Assembly: GCF_947492535.1 (NCBI RefSeq)
Contig: NZ_CANLNH010000004.1
Span: 248,001 to 312,000 of the forward strand
From: an uncultured Dokdonia sp.
GTDB lineage: Bacteria > Bacteroidota > Bacteroidia > Flavobacteriales > Flavobacteriaceae
Direction: 5' to 3'
DNA: 64,000 nt
Shown: positions 41,812 through 49,834 of the stretch, in pieces
Layout: each line of letters starts with the position of its first letter
How positions within the stretch are numbered: position 1 is the stretch's first letter
Program-made: the position numbers and the translations under genes
Notes under the pieces: generated by a model
Told to the model about the DNA's origin: nothing
What the model saw: only the letters and a program-made list of their open reading frames with translations
The model's database searches: none

Positions 41812-42468
41812 CTATTGTACCGTAACAGCTTCTCGTAAATAACGTCTAAAAGGAAGCATCTCTAAATAGACTTCTATACATTTTTCCTGATAGTTAGGAT
41901 CTAGTATTTGCTTTCGCGAAAGCGTCATTTCAATACCAAATGTTTTATGTCTCAATAATTCAATATGCGGATGCTCTTTTGAAAACCCTTTTGGAGCTGT
42001 CTTTAAAGGATCATCATGATAGAGTGTCCCAAACATTTTTTTGAAGGATGGCTTTTCAAGTATAGCTAAAAGTTCTTCTCCATTATAATCTATAGCATCT
42101 CGAATACTTCGTAATACTGATTTTTCAGGACGCCAAAAACCACCCGCGAGTAGATTGTGCTTCAGTCCTATTTCTATATAAAAATCGCCTTGCTTGGTCA
42201 GTTGATCTAATCCAGCAGCAAAATGATCTTTGTAAATAGGTTTATTAGGCGCAAACATCAGATTGTTATTAATTCTATTGATTCCCTTTTTTCCTGGGGT
42301 ATCAAAATAATCTGGATCTACTGTCGCTAGTTTGCTGTTAAGCTCATCTAGCCAACTCACAAAAAAAGTACGTACCGCCTTATATTCTTTTCGGTTGAGA
42401 TCCATCCATTCCTTAGAATTGTTTTGCTGTAAGCGTTCTAAGAAATCAAATAATTCTGGGAAACCCAT
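41812..42468 (-). CDS. DUF2461 family protein
   Basis: A 218-residue cytoplasmic protein with the DUF2461 opening LFDFLERLQQNNSKEWMDLN and the mid-segment INRINNNLMFAPNKPIYKDH, then GFWRPEKSVLRSIRDAI. The function is unknown. MTLSRKQIL near residue 180 is encoded by a perfect palindrome copy (41910-41923). It starts 10 nt after the XRE-S24 regulator, so the two may be cotranscribed. Confidence 0.85.
   Translation of the reverse strand: MGFPELFDFLERLQQNNSKEWMDLNRKEYKAVRTFFVSWLDELNSKLATVDPDYFDTPGKKGINRINNNLMFAPNKPIYKDHFAAGLDQLTKQGDFYIEIGLKHNLLAGGFWRPEKSVLRSIRDAIDYNGEELLAILEKPSFKKMFGTLYHDDPLKTAPKGFSKEHPHIELLRHKTFGIEMTLSRKQILDPNYQEKCIEVYLEMLPFRRYLREAVTVQ
41910..41923. repeat. GCTTTCGCGAAAGC palindrome, in DUF2461 gene
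   Basis: Perfect copy, read as Leu-Ser-Arg-Lys on the minus strand. Confidence 0.9.
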
Positions 42469-42477
42469 AAAATTGCA

Positions 42478-43248
42478 TTAAGTGTTTAAATTTTTAATCT
42501 GACTCTTTAACTCTTGCATAGATGCTTGCAATTCTCGAAGTAATGTATGTTCAGAGCCTGAATCTATATTAAAAGTAAGCTTACTGTTGACTTGCCATAT
42601 TTCTTGAATATCACTTACAAATACTTCATAAGGGACATATTCTTCATTAAGAGAAACCAATAATACTTTTGAAGAGTTTGGTAGTTTTTGTAATTTTTTT
42701 ACCACAACGGCGTCTTGCATAACAACTACATACACTTTATTATCACTCGCATAATCTAAGCTTTCTACACCTTTAGCAAGTACCCAATCATCAGGTCTAA
42801 AATTAGGAAGCATACTATCTCCTTCAACTTGAAAACCACGATAAGTTGCATTGCGATATTGAGGTAGTGGAAGATCAAAAGCTGGGAGTTTTTGATACCA
42901 TTCTACATCTTGAATATTATTAGGATATCCTGCCGCAGCTTTCTGATTTACTAAGATCATATTTTCTTGATCTTCTTTATCAACGATAACCACTTTAGGA
43001 CTAATATCACCACTATCTGTTGTAAGTTGCTTTTGATTACTATATCCAAACAGCCATAATGGATTGACATTAAAAAGGCGTAATAATTCTGTTACTACAC
43101 GACCCGAAAGTTTTGTACGACCACGTTCTATATCGGCAGTAGAATGTTTAATGCCTAATTGTTCTGCAAATTCAGACTGTGTAAAATCATGATCTTCACG
43201 TATTTCTTTAAAACGGCGTATCTCTGAAGGTAATTCATTTGTTCCCAT
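42478..43248 (-). CDS. XRE-family repressor with S24 (LexA-like) peptidase domain
   Basis: A 256-residue regulator. The N-terminal helix-turn-helix (about 10-66: TQSEFAEQLGIKHSTADIER) resembles lambda cI type. The C-terminal S24 domain (about 120-220) has the nucleophile Ser in VEGDSMLPNF and the general-base Lys in DAVVVKKLQ. The protein may therefore cleave itself on RecA activation, as LexA and CI do. A Leu-rich coiled-coil end (LLRELQASMQELKSQIKNL) suggests multimers. No phage genes lie nearby. Two operator-like repeats precede the gene. Confidence 0.85.
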   Translation of the reverse strand: MGTNELPSEIRRFKEIREDHDFTQSEFAEQLGIKHSTADIERGRTKLSGRVVTELLRLFNVNPLWLFGYSNQKQLTTDSGDISPKVVIVDKEDQENMILVNQKAAAGYPNNIQDVEWYQKLPAFDLPLPQYRNATYRGFQVEGDSMLPNFRPDDWVLAKGVESLDYASDNKVYVVVMQDAVVVKKLQKLPNSSKVLLVSLNEEYVPYEVFVSDIQEIWQVNSKLTFNIDSGSEHTLLRELQASMQELKSQIKNLNT

Positions 43249-43269
43249 TTGGTGAATATAAGAATTTTA

Positions 43270-43304
43270 GGAATATTTCCTAGTTATTAATTAGGAATAT
43301 TTCC
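43270..43304. promoter_or_regulatory. Two GGAATATTTCC operator-like sites upstream of XRE-S24 gene
   Basis: Identical 11-mers at 43270-43280 and 43294-43304, each with GGAA...TTCC dyad symmetry, 24 bp centre to centre, 22 bp before the start codon. Their place suggests autoregulation. The rest of the gap to 43501 shows no other clear site. Confidence 0.55.
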
Positions 43305-43501
43305 GTTTTTTCTATATGTGTCGTGATCCAGTTAGGAAGGTATAGACGTATATAAAGTATAATTTAAAGACTAAAGGTGTTTTTAAAGGTGTTGTTTGTG
43401 TATTTCATCGATAAAAACAAAACATTCATCTTGATTGCACTATTGATTAGGATGTATATGTTAATTTTGGTCCATAACTAATCGTCAAAACTTATAACGA
43501 C

Positions 43502-43939
43502 ATGAAACGAATTATTTTGAGTATTGCTGCTGTAGCTTTAGTTTTCAATATTACTTCTTGTAGAGAAGTAAAAGAAAATGCTGAAGAAGCAGGAAATGCT
43601 GTGGAAAATGCGGCTAATGCTGCTGGTGAAGCTGCTAACAATGCAGCAGACGCTGCAGGAGATGCTGTTAACGAAGCAACAAATGCTGCTGGGGAAGCAG
43701 TAGAGAATGCAACAAATGCTGCAGGTGAAGCAGTAGAGAGTGCAACCAATGCTGCGGGTGAAGCGATAGATAAAGCCGGTGAAGCTGTAAATGATGCTAA
43801 AGATGCTGCTGGAAATGCTGTAGATAAGGCTGGTGAAGCTGTAAAAGATGTAAAAGATGCAGCAGGAAATGCTGTAGATAAAGCGAAAGATGCTGCTAAA
43901 GATGCAAAAGACGCTGTAAAAAATGTTACTGACCATTAA
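43502..43939 (+). CDS. Alanine-rich 11-mer repeat lipoprotein, LEA-like
   Basis: A 145-residue lipoprotein: signal peptide with lipobox FNITSC (Cys20), then almost wholly a tandem repeat of an 11-residue unit such as NAAGEAVENAT and NAAGEAVESAT, changing to KDAAGNAVDKA near the end. Such 11-mers form amphipathic helices like group 3 LEA proteins and apolipoproteins. Ala, Asp/Glu and Lys dominate and no Trp is present. A surface or periplasmic stress-protection role is an inference. The DNA is a 33-bp tandem repeat around 43675-43770. A terminator follows. Confidence 0.8.
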   Translation: MKRIILSIAAVALVFNITSCREVKENAEEAGNAVENAANAAGEAANNAADAAGDAVNEATNAAGEAVENATNAAGEAVESATNAAGEAIDKAGEAVNDAKDAAGNAVDKAGEAVKDVKDAAGNAVDKAKDAAKDAKDAVKNVTDH

Positions 43940-43966
43940 TATTTGTGATTAAAAGAAAGTAACTAA

Positions 43967-43993
43967 AAAGCCCGGCATTGCCGGGCTTTTTTT
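43967..43993 (+). terminator. Terminator after LEA-like gene
   Basis: AAAAGCCCGGC ATT GCCGGGCTTTTTTT, a strong GC stem with T-run, 28 nt after the stop. It may also serve the convergent fabD. Confidence 0.9.
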
Positions 43994-44017
43994 ATAGTCG
44001 TATATAAAAGTAATTAC

Positions 44018-44905
44018 CTATTCTGGCAATGCAGCACCACTTGCTGTAACATTACGATCTATTTTACGCATTAATCCTTGTAATACTTTTCCTGGACCTA
44101 CTTCTACAAAGTGAGTAGCTCCATCTGCGATCATATGTTGTATGCTTTGTGTCCATTTTACAGGAGCCGTAAGCTGTGCCATTAAATTTTCTTTAATGAC
44201 CTTTGGATCTGTAATTGCTGTCGTAGATACATTTTGATATATAGGACAGGTTGGTGTGTTAAATGTTGTGTTTTCTATAGCAGCAGCAAGTTCTTCCCGA
44301 GCAGGCTCCATTAAAGGAGAGTGGAAAGCACCACCTACAGGAAGTACCAATGCACGACGGGCTCCTTTTTCTTTTAGTGTTTCACAGGCAGCTTCGATAG
44401 CAGGAATGTCTCCAGAAATTACTAATTGTCCGGGACAGTTATAATTTGCAGCCACTACAATTCCATCAGTAGTTTTACATACATCTTCTACTACTTGGTC
44501 TTCTAATCCTAATACAGCAGCCATTGTTGAAGGTTGCATTTCACATGCTTTTTGCATGGCAAGGGCACGTTGTGATACCAGTTTTAATCCATCTTCAAAA
44601 CCTAAAGTACCATTAGCAACAAGCGCACTTAATTCTCCTAGTGAATGCCCTGCAACCATATCTGGTTGAAAAGAATCTCCTAATACTTTGCTTAAAATAA
44701 CAGAATGTAAGAAAATAGCAGGCTGTGTTACCTTGGTTTGTTTTAAATCTTCAGGATCTCCTTCAAACATAATGTCTGTAATAGCAAAACCTAAAATATC
44801 ATTTGCTTTATGAAAGTAATCTTGTGCCAGTCCAGAGGCTTCAAATAAGTCAAGTCCCATTCCTGAAAATTGTGCTCCTTGTCCTGGAAAAATATATGCA
44901 TTCAT
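44018..44905 (-). CDS. fabD: Malonyl-CoA:ACP transacylase
   Basis: A 295-residue enzyme that loads malonyl groups on acyl carrier protein for fatty-acid synthesis. The opening FPGQGAQFSGMG, the nucleophile Ser in VAGHSLGELSALVA near residue 90, the malonyl-binding Arg in QRALAM near 114 and the catalytic His in GGAFHSPLM near 196 are all present. It is transcribed alone from a consensus promoter. Confidence 0.96.
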   Translation of the reverse strand: MNAYIFPGQGAQFSGMGLDLFEASGLAQDYFHKANDILGFAITDIMFEGDPEDLKQTKVTQPAIFLHSVILSKVLGDSFQPDMVAGHSLGELSALVANGTLGFEDGLKLVSQRALAMQKACEMQPSTMAAVLGLEDQVVEDVCKTTDGIVVAANYNCPGQLVISGDIPAIEAACETLKEKGARRALVLPVGGAFHSPLMEPAREELAAAIENTTFNTPTCPIYQNVSTTAITDPKVIKENLMAQLTAPVKWTQSIQHMIADGATHFVEVGPGKVLQGLMRKIDRNVTASGAALPE

Positions 44906-44933
44906 ATATAGTTTGTTTATTTAGTTGTGTCTG

Positions 44934-44967
44934 CAAAAATACAGAAAGTTTTGTGTTGTTTGTCAAA
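44934..44967 (-). promoter_or_regulatory. Promoter of fabD
   Basis: Minus strand TTTG (44967-44964), 22 bp, TATTTTTG (44941-44934), about 30 nt before the start codon. Confidence 0.55.
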
Positions 44968-45113
44968 GTGACTCATGACTAAAGGGAATCAGGGATCACG
45001 ACGTTTTATTCTTAGTTATGGGTTTTGAAAAAAGATATTAAGGAGCGAAGAATAAGATTCCCTCCTTTGAAGGAATTACATGGACTATGTGAGGTGATTG
45101 AGTGATTTTCGCT

Positions 45114-45631
45114 TTTCGCGAAAATAATATCGAATACAAATAGAGTAACACTCTAATGACGGAGTAATACTCTATTTTAGTGTATTGTAAGCAAACTTTC
45201 TGTATTTAAAAAGCTCCTTCCCTTGGAGAGGGAAGGTGGCTGTATCGAGGTAACGAGACACAGACGGAAGGAAGAGAATGTTTATAAATAACACACCCCT
45301 TAGTCCCCTCTTTCTAGAGGGGAAACTCATATGTTTATCTTTTGGCAAATGATCCTGTATACGCTTTCGCGAAAGCGTACAAAAGAGTATTCGTTTTTTA
45401 AGTCCTAAGTCTTGAGTGTTAAAATACGAAAGTGACTTCATACGTCATTCTGAATTTATTTCAGAATCTCATCAAATTAAGCGCAAATTAGTGAGAAGCT
45501 GAAACAAGTTCAGCTTGACCAAAGAATATTTTTTTGATGATTAGTACTCGTAATATTATATCATTATACCGTAAGAATAATTTTTAAGCAGTATACGCTT
45601 TTGCGAAAGCGTACAAAAGAGTATTCGTTTT
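45114..45631. repeat. Palindrome-rich intergenic region with 35-bp direct repeat
   Basis: The 750 bp between fabD and the isochorismatase-like gene has no convincing gene. It holds a degenerate palindrome (GCTTTTCGCGAAA, 45114-45126) and a perfect one (45363-45376). The block TACGCTTT-GCGAAAGCGTAC + AAAAGAGTATTCGTTTTT occurs twice, at about 45361-45398 and 45596-45631, differing mainly by one C to T. The A/T-rich remainder shows nothing I can name. Confidence 0.7.
45363..45376. repeat. GCTTTCGCGAAAGC palindrome, intergenic
   Basis: Perfect copy at the start of the first 35-bp direct repeat; the second repeat has a T in place of the central C. Confidence 0.9.
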
Positions 45632-45655
45632 TAAAACCTGATTCCTGACTCTTTT

Positions 45656-46225
45656 TTAAACCATCTCAAGCAGCACCGAACTATCCACCACTTCGGCAAA
45701 TTCTTTATGCAAACTTGCTAATGCGGTTTCATGAATCATCTCTGAAGAATAGGTTTGTCCGTTGAGTCCCTGTCTGTCAAACGTAGCAGTTGCATCAGAA
45801 ATTAATAGCACATCAAATCCCAAATTTCCAGCCATTCTAGTCGTGGTAGAAATACAATGATTTGTAGTCAATCCTACAATCACTAGTTTATTGATATTTT
45901 GAGCATCTAGACGTTCTTTCAGATCAGTACCTATAAAGGCACTGTTCACATCTTTAATGATTAACGGTTCGTCGTTTTTAGGCTTTAAGGCGTCTATCAT
46001 TTCAAATCCTGGATGGGATTTATGAAGTAATGAGTTTGGGTCCTGCGAACTATGAATAATATGGAAAATAGGGAGTTTTAATGATCTCCATGTTTCTAGT
46101 AACTGTAATGCCTTTTCTTCGGCATCTCTATTGTTTCTATTGCCACCCCAATGGGCTTCTTCAGAAAACCCTTTTTGAAGGTCTATCAAAAGTAAAGCGG
46201 TGTTCTGGTCTCTTAGTTTTGTCAT
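45656..46225 (-). CDS. Isochorismatase-family cysteine hydrolase
   Basis: A 189-residue hydrolase. The catalytic triad of the family is visible: Asp in LLIDLQKGF (residue 15), Lys in IIKDVNSAF near 92, and Cys in LTTNHCISTTTR near 124. Members hydrolyse amides, nicotinamide or vinyl ethers; the substrate cannot be told. The end of the protein (MIHETALASLHKEFAEVVDS) follows the family. It stands between repeat-rich gaps and has no obvious partner gene. Confidence 0.88.
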   Translation of the reverse strand: MTKLRDQNTALLLIDLQKGFSEEAHWGGNRNNRDAEEKALQLLETWRSLKLPIFHIIHSSQDPNSLLHKSHPGFEMIDALKPKNDEPLIIKDVNSAFIGTDLKERLDAQNINKLVIVGLTTNHCISTTTRMAGNLGFDVLLISDATATFDRQGLNGQTYSSEMIHETALASLHKEFAEVVDSSVLLEMV

Positions 46226-46284
46226 TAGATTATTAGTGAAATATTATTTTGTAAAGTCTGTAAGACGCATATAAAATAGATAGT

Positions 46285-46334
46285 TGAACCTGCCTTTGCC
46301 GGCAGGCAGGCTAATCCCGCTTTTTCAGCGGGCT
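46285..46334. repeat. Mosaic repeat, family B (copy 1)
   Basis: GAACCTGCCTTTGCCGGCAG, GCAGGCTAATCCCGC, then TTTTTCAGCGGGC. Its reverse complement shares CGGGATTAGCCTGCCTGCC and CAGGTTCA with the copy at 49681. It also forms a GCCCGCTGAAAAAGCGGG hairpin. The surrounding gap 46226-46406 shows no gene. Confidence 0.65.
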
Positions 46335-46406
46335 CTTGGTTTAATATCTCAACCCTTGGGTCGATTTCTTTATCGGGTTTAGTACTTGCCTTTGGATTTA
46401 TACCTT

Positions 46407-46874
46407 TTATTGTAAATATGAGTTTAACATCCAAAGGGTTTTTTCTGTTTGAGAGATATAGTCACTCATTAATGCAACGGTTCCTTCATCATCTGCTTCG
46501 GCGGCAAGGGTTAAAATTTCTCTTTCTTTTAAGATAATGGTTGCAAAGTTTTTGACTACAATTTCAACACCTTCAATACCATTAGTGATTCCTTTTTCTT
46601 CTTTGATATCGGCATGACTTACGTAGGCCGTAAAGGTATGTAAAGGTTCTCCTTCTAAGGTAAGGATGCGTTCTGCAATTTCATCTATTTTAATCACGGC
46701 ATCATTGTAAAATTCTTCAAATTTTAAATGCAATTCAAAAAACTCACGTCCTTTGATGTTCCAATGAAACCCGCGTAAGTTTTGATAAAAAACTTGATAG
46801 TCTGCGAGTAATTGGTTGAGCTCACTAGTTAGTACTTTGGCTTTACCTTGGTCAATCCCTATTAGATTTTTCAT
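46407..46874 (-). CDS. Dps-family ferritin-like DNA-protection protein
   Basis: A 155-residue ferritin-like protein of the Dps/DPS-miniferritin family, which oxidises Fe2+ with peroxide and shields DNA. The ferroxidase-site signature is FHWNIKGREFFELHLKFEEF (His, Asp-equivalent and Glu at the dimer interface) followed by DEIAERILTLEGEP. The length is typical. The C-terminal LWMLNSYLQ also fits. It is a single gene; the sequence shows no clear operator. Confidence 0.92.
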   Translation of the reverse strand: MKNLIGIDQGKAKVLTSELNQLLADYQVFYQNLRGFHWNIKGREFFELHLKFEEFYNDAVIKIDEIAERILTLEGEPLHTFTAYVSHADIKEEKGITNGIEGVEIVVKNFATIILKEREILTLAAEADDEGTVALMSDYISQTEKTLWMLNSYLQ

Positions 46875-46943
46875 CGTGTTTGTTTTAGTCCTGTCTTAGT
46901 CGTATTAAAAGTGGTTTCTTTTGTTTGTAATTTTTGTATTTTA

Positions 46944-47426
46944 CTAACGCTTCTTCCACGTCTCATACGTAAACCCAAATTTATGCCTGTCATCTACATC
47001 GTGAAACACACTTTCTTGTAATTCCCAAATAGCGGTATCTATTTTTGGAAAGAACGCATCGGCTTCAAATTCACTGTGAACGCGGGTGAGTTCGATATGG
47101 GTAGCAAAGTCGAGACCAATCGTATAAATTTCTCCACCACCAATAATGTATGCGTTTGAGTCATCTTTCGCGAAAGCGAGCGCATCTTCCATAGAATGTA
47201 CCACTACAGCGCCTTCGGCTTTATAATCGGTATTACGGGTGATGACTACATGTGTACGATTAGGTAAGGGTTTTGGAAACGATTCCCATGTTTTACGTCC
47301 CATAATGATATGGTGTCCCGTAGTCAAGGTTTTAAAACGTTTAAAATCATCGGGTAAGTGCCATACAAGGTCATTGTCTTTTCCTAAGGCGTCATTTTCT
47401 GCCGCAGCAGCGATCATTGTTATCAT
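46944..47426 (-). CDS. folA: Dihydrofolate reductase
   Basis: A 160-residue enzyme reducing dihydrofolate with NADPH. The opening IAAAAENDALGKDNDLVWHL, the active-site Asp in HLPDDFKRFK, the GRKTWESFPKPLPNR NADPH loop and IIGGGEIYTIGL are all in order. The start overlaps the 2TM gene by 4 nt, so the two are coupled. A near-copy of the palindrome (47164-47176) encodes AFAKD. Confidence 0.96.
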   Translation of the reverse strand: MITMIAAAAENDALGKDNDLVWHLPDDFKRFKTLTTGHHIIMGRKTWESFPKPLPNRTHVVITRNTDYKAEGAVVVHSMEDALAFAKDDSNAYIIGGGEIYTIGLDFATHIELTRVHSEFEADAFFPKIDTAIWELQESVFHDVDDRHKFGFTYETWKKR

Positions 47427-47863
47427 AGGGGAGTATTCGGATCTATAGGTGTTACTGTGTTTTCGGCTGAAGTTTTTTTTTCAGGTAATGGATGTTCTAC
47501 TGCTACTTTCTCTTCTAATACAGCAATTCTATCCTGTTGTTTTTTTACGAGTGTATTGATTTGTTCTTCCTCCCAATCTTTACCCATAAAACGGTTTAAG
47601 ACAAAGACATTGATTCCGTGTACGAGGAAGAAAAAGGTCCACAGTAAAATACCCCACACAAACCAATCAGTATCAAATATTTTAATATCTTTTCCAAAAC
47701 CCAATGCAAGATTTACAATAATCATCAGGATAGCGCCTGCTAAAAAAAGCACAAAATGACGATACAGTCTCTTTTTTTGACGCATACGCGCTTGTGCATT
47801 TTCAATTAATGCACGTTGTTCTGGATCGATAGCGGGTGGTGTTTTCTTTGAGAATATAGACAT
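47423..47863 (-). CDS. 2TM domain protein
   Basis: A 146-residue membrane protein with the 2TM domain common in Bacteroidota: a basic stretch ARMRQKKRLYRHFVLFLAGA leading into helix 1 (about 37-55), a loop with IFDTDWFVWG, helix 2 (about 69-88), then GKDWEEEQINTLVKKQQ and a charged tail. The function is unknown. It precedes and overlaps folA by 4 nt. Confidence 0.82.
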   Translation of the reverse strand: MSIFSKKTPPAIDPEQRALIENAQARMRQKKRLYRHFVLFLAGAILMIIVNLALGFGKDIKIFDTDWFVWGILLWTFFFLVHGINVFVLNRFMGKDWEEEQINTLVKKQQDRIAVLEEKVAVEHPLPEKKTSAENTVTPIDPNTPL

Positions 47864-47913
47864 ATATACGACCTTTACTCAAAATTAAGATTTTTAACCC
47901 GCACAGAAAAGTT

Positions 47914-48984
47914 ATGACAGCATTTAAAAAATATTTCCCTATCACAAAACAATGTACGTATCTAAATACACCCGCTTCGGGTTTGTTGCCTGAACCAGTA
48001 TTGGAATATAGACAAGAACATGATTTAGATTTTTTTGTGATGGGAAGTGCGATTAAAGATAATCGAGGTCCTGCACTCACAGCAGTACGTGAGAAAGTAG
48101 GAACCTTATTTTCTTGTGCTCCTAACCGAGTGGCATTGGTGCCTAACTTTTCGTACGGATTTAATACACTTTTAGAAGGTGTGCCAACGCCTAAAAAAGT
48201 ATTGTTATTGGAGAACGATTATCCTTCGGTAAATTGGCCGTTTGAGTCGCGTGATTTTGAGATTGTATATGCGCACATAGATGGTGATTTGGAGAAAAAT
48301 ATTGTCTCCGCTTTCGCGAAAGCGCAGCCTGATATATTTGCATTTTCTGTCGTACAATACATCAACGGAATCAAAATAGACTTTGACTTTCTCAAACAGT
48401 TGAAAGCTACTTATACTGACACCTTATTTTTTGCCGATGCAACGCAGTATTTTGGAACGGAAGCTTTTGATTTTGATACATCGGCTATTGATGTGATGGG
48501 AGGAAGCTGTTATAAATGGATGAATGCAGGCTATGGGAATGGGATTTTCCTTATTAAAGAATCGGTAGCAGAAAAGGTATTTCCAAAAACGACAGGATTC
48601 AATTCTTTACAGGGGAAATATAAAGCACAAGAAGGGAGCTTTTTAGGACGTTTTGAACCAGGACATCAAGATACCTTAAACTACGGAAGTCTAGGGGTTG
48701 CGATAGATCTTATTAATGAATTTGGAATCGATACCATTGCACAACAAATACAGACACTTTCTAAAAAAGCAAAGGAAGCTTTTATTGAACGAGGTTTATT
48801 GGAAGAAGCTGTTGTACAACGAACGGCACATTCTTCCATCTTTAATTTAAAAGGAGATGAGGCTCTTCTAAAACGTCTTGAGTCTCAGAATATCGTAAGT
48901 ATTTTACGTGGTAATGGGTTGCGCGTTGGGTTTCATTATTTCAATACAGAAGACGATTTACAGCAATTATTGGAGGTTTTGTAG
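47914..48984 (+). CDS. Class V aminotransferase / cysteine desulfurase-like enzyme
   Basis: A 356-residue PLP enzyme of fold type I, class V. The PLP Lys lies in MGGSCYKWMNAGYGNG near residue 199 and the cofactor Asp in FFADATQYFG near 172. FEPGHQDTLNYGSL is like the substrate loop of the group. The usual desulfurase Cys loop is not evident, so it may be an aminotransferase or kynureninase-like enzyme. AFAKAQ near 134 is encoded by a palindrome copy. It is divergent from the 2TM-folA pair. Confidence 0.82.
   Translation: MTAFKKYFPITKQCTYLNTPASGLLPEPVLEYRQEHDLDFFVMGSAIKDNRGPALTAVREKVGTLFSCAPNRVALVPNFSYGFNTLLEGVPTPKKVLLLENDYPSVNWPFESRDFEIVYAHIDGDLEKNIVSAFAKAQPDIFAFSVVQYINGIKIDFDFLKQLKATYTDTLFFADATQYFGTEAFDFDTSAIDVMGGSCYKWMNAGYGNGIFLIKESVAEKVFPKTTGFNSLQGKYKAQEGSFLGRFEPGHQDTLNYGSLGVAIDLINEFGIDTIAQQIQTLSKKAKEAFIERGLLEEAVVQRTAHSSIFNLKGDEALLKRLESQNIVSILRGNGLRVGFHYFNTEDDLQQLLEVL
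48310..48323. repeat. GCTTTCGCGAAAGC palindrome, in aminotransferase gene
   Basis: Perfect copy, read as Ala-Phe-Ala-Lys-Ala. Confidence 0.9.
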
Positions 48985-49197
48985 TTTTTTTAGGTTGTAT
49001 TTGTGATACGTAGTTATTGAAAATAGGAAATTTTACTAGCAAATTCATAGTTGAAAACGTTTGCGTTTTACCGTATTGTTTGTTTTACCTAGTGAATATT
49101 GTCATTCTGTAAAAAATGCTGTTAACTCCTTGATAAACTGTTTTTTGTTAGGTGCTATTTCTATATTTGGAGCGTACAATTTTAAATAAATCATCGT

Positions 49198-49491
49198 ATG
49201 CCACTTACAAAGAAATACCTAAAAACAAAGCCTGTATGTAAAGTAACATTTACTGTTCCTGCAGCCGAAGCAACTACGGTAGCTGTAGCTGGAGATTTTA
49301 ATGATTGGGACACTACAGCCTCTTTAAAGAAACTTAAAAATGGAAACTTTAAAGGAACTTTTGATATTCCAACAGAACAGTCGTATGAATTCCGTTATGT
49401 GATAGATGGAGAATGGACGAATGAGCAGGAAGCAGATCGTTTTGAATGGAACTCATATGCCGCTGCAGAAAATAGTGTTATAGAATTATAA
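49198..49491 (+). CDS. Stand-alone CBM48 (glycogen-binding) protein
   Basis: A 97-residue cytoplasmic protein that is little more than one CBM48/isoamylase early-set domain: VAVAGDFNDWDTTASLKKLK, GTFDIPTEQSYEFRYVIDG and a WNSYAAAENSVIEL end. Such modules bind glycogen or starch in AMPK and branching enzymes. As a free domain it may target or sense glucan. A -7 box TATATTTG (49162-49169) lies 28 nt before the ATG. Confidence 0.85.
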   Translation: MPLTKKYLKTKPVCKVTFTVPAAEATTVAVAGDFNDWDTTASLKKLKNGNFKGTFDIPTEQSYEFRYVIDGEWTNEQEADRFEWNSYAAAENSVIEL

Positions 49492-49556
49492 CATATCCTC
49501 ATATATAATTCTATACTATATACCCGAATATAGTATTTAGTAAACATTGTGTGTAA

Positions 49557-49599
49557 AAATAGCGTAATCCTCTATGATAGAGTTTTACGCTATTTATTT
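49557..49599 (+). terminator. Terminator after CBM48 gene
   Basis: AAATAGCGTAA pairs with TTACGCTATTT around TCCTCTATGATAGAGTT, which forms a second stem. Confidence 0.7.
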
Positions 49600-49680
49600 G
49601 AATATTCAAGTAGTAGGTTGTTTTGCTATAAAGATATAATATATTAATAAATAAAAGGTAGTTTTCGATTTCGCTAAAAA

Positions 49681-49724
49681 AACGGGATTAGCCTGCCTGC
49701 CAGAAAACACAGGTTCAGCGAACT
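49681..49724. repeat. Mosaic repeat, family B (copy 2)
   Basis: AACGGGATTAGCCTGCCTGC, CAGAAAACACAGGTTCAGCG, AACT. Related to the reverse complement of 46285-46334. A partial TTTCGC sits 6-14 bp before it. Gap 49492-49834 otherwise holds only two terminators. Confidence 0.65.
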
Positions 49725-49772
49725 ATTTTGAGTATATTTTTCAAATTTCTCAAAATAGCGTTTTACTAAAAA

Positions 49773-49826
49773 GGGTGTGACGATGAAGCGGTATCTATCT
49801 ACTATATGGATAGATTCATCACACCC
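49773..49826 (-). terminator. Terminator of the DUF4407 gene
   Basis: GGGTGTGACGATGAA pairs with TTCATCACACCC with an internal small stem; on the minus strand it ends in CTTTTTAG. Confidence 0.75.
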
Positions 49827-49834
49827 GTATATGA

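Noticed and set aside
42478-43248. Prophage or mobile island because of the CI-like repressor
   Set aside because: No integrase, structural or replication genes are near; flanks are ribosomal and DUF2461 genes.
43492-43936. Two long minus-strand frames opposite the LEA-like gene
   Set aside because: They arise from the periodic 33-bp repeat, which keeps all frames open.
43502-43939. CRISPR-like array from 33-bp periodicity
   Set aside because: The units are contiguous coding repeats with no spacers.
45172-45441. 89-codon frame on the minus strand in the fabD-isochorismatase gap
   Set aside because: It runs through a repeat and a palindrome, has no recognisable domain and no ribosome-binding region; it looks like chance.
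46225-46434. 69-codon frame between dps and the isochorismatase-like gene
   Set aside because: Most of it is the family B repeat (the AGLACLPAKAG segment is the translated hairpin), so it is not a gene.
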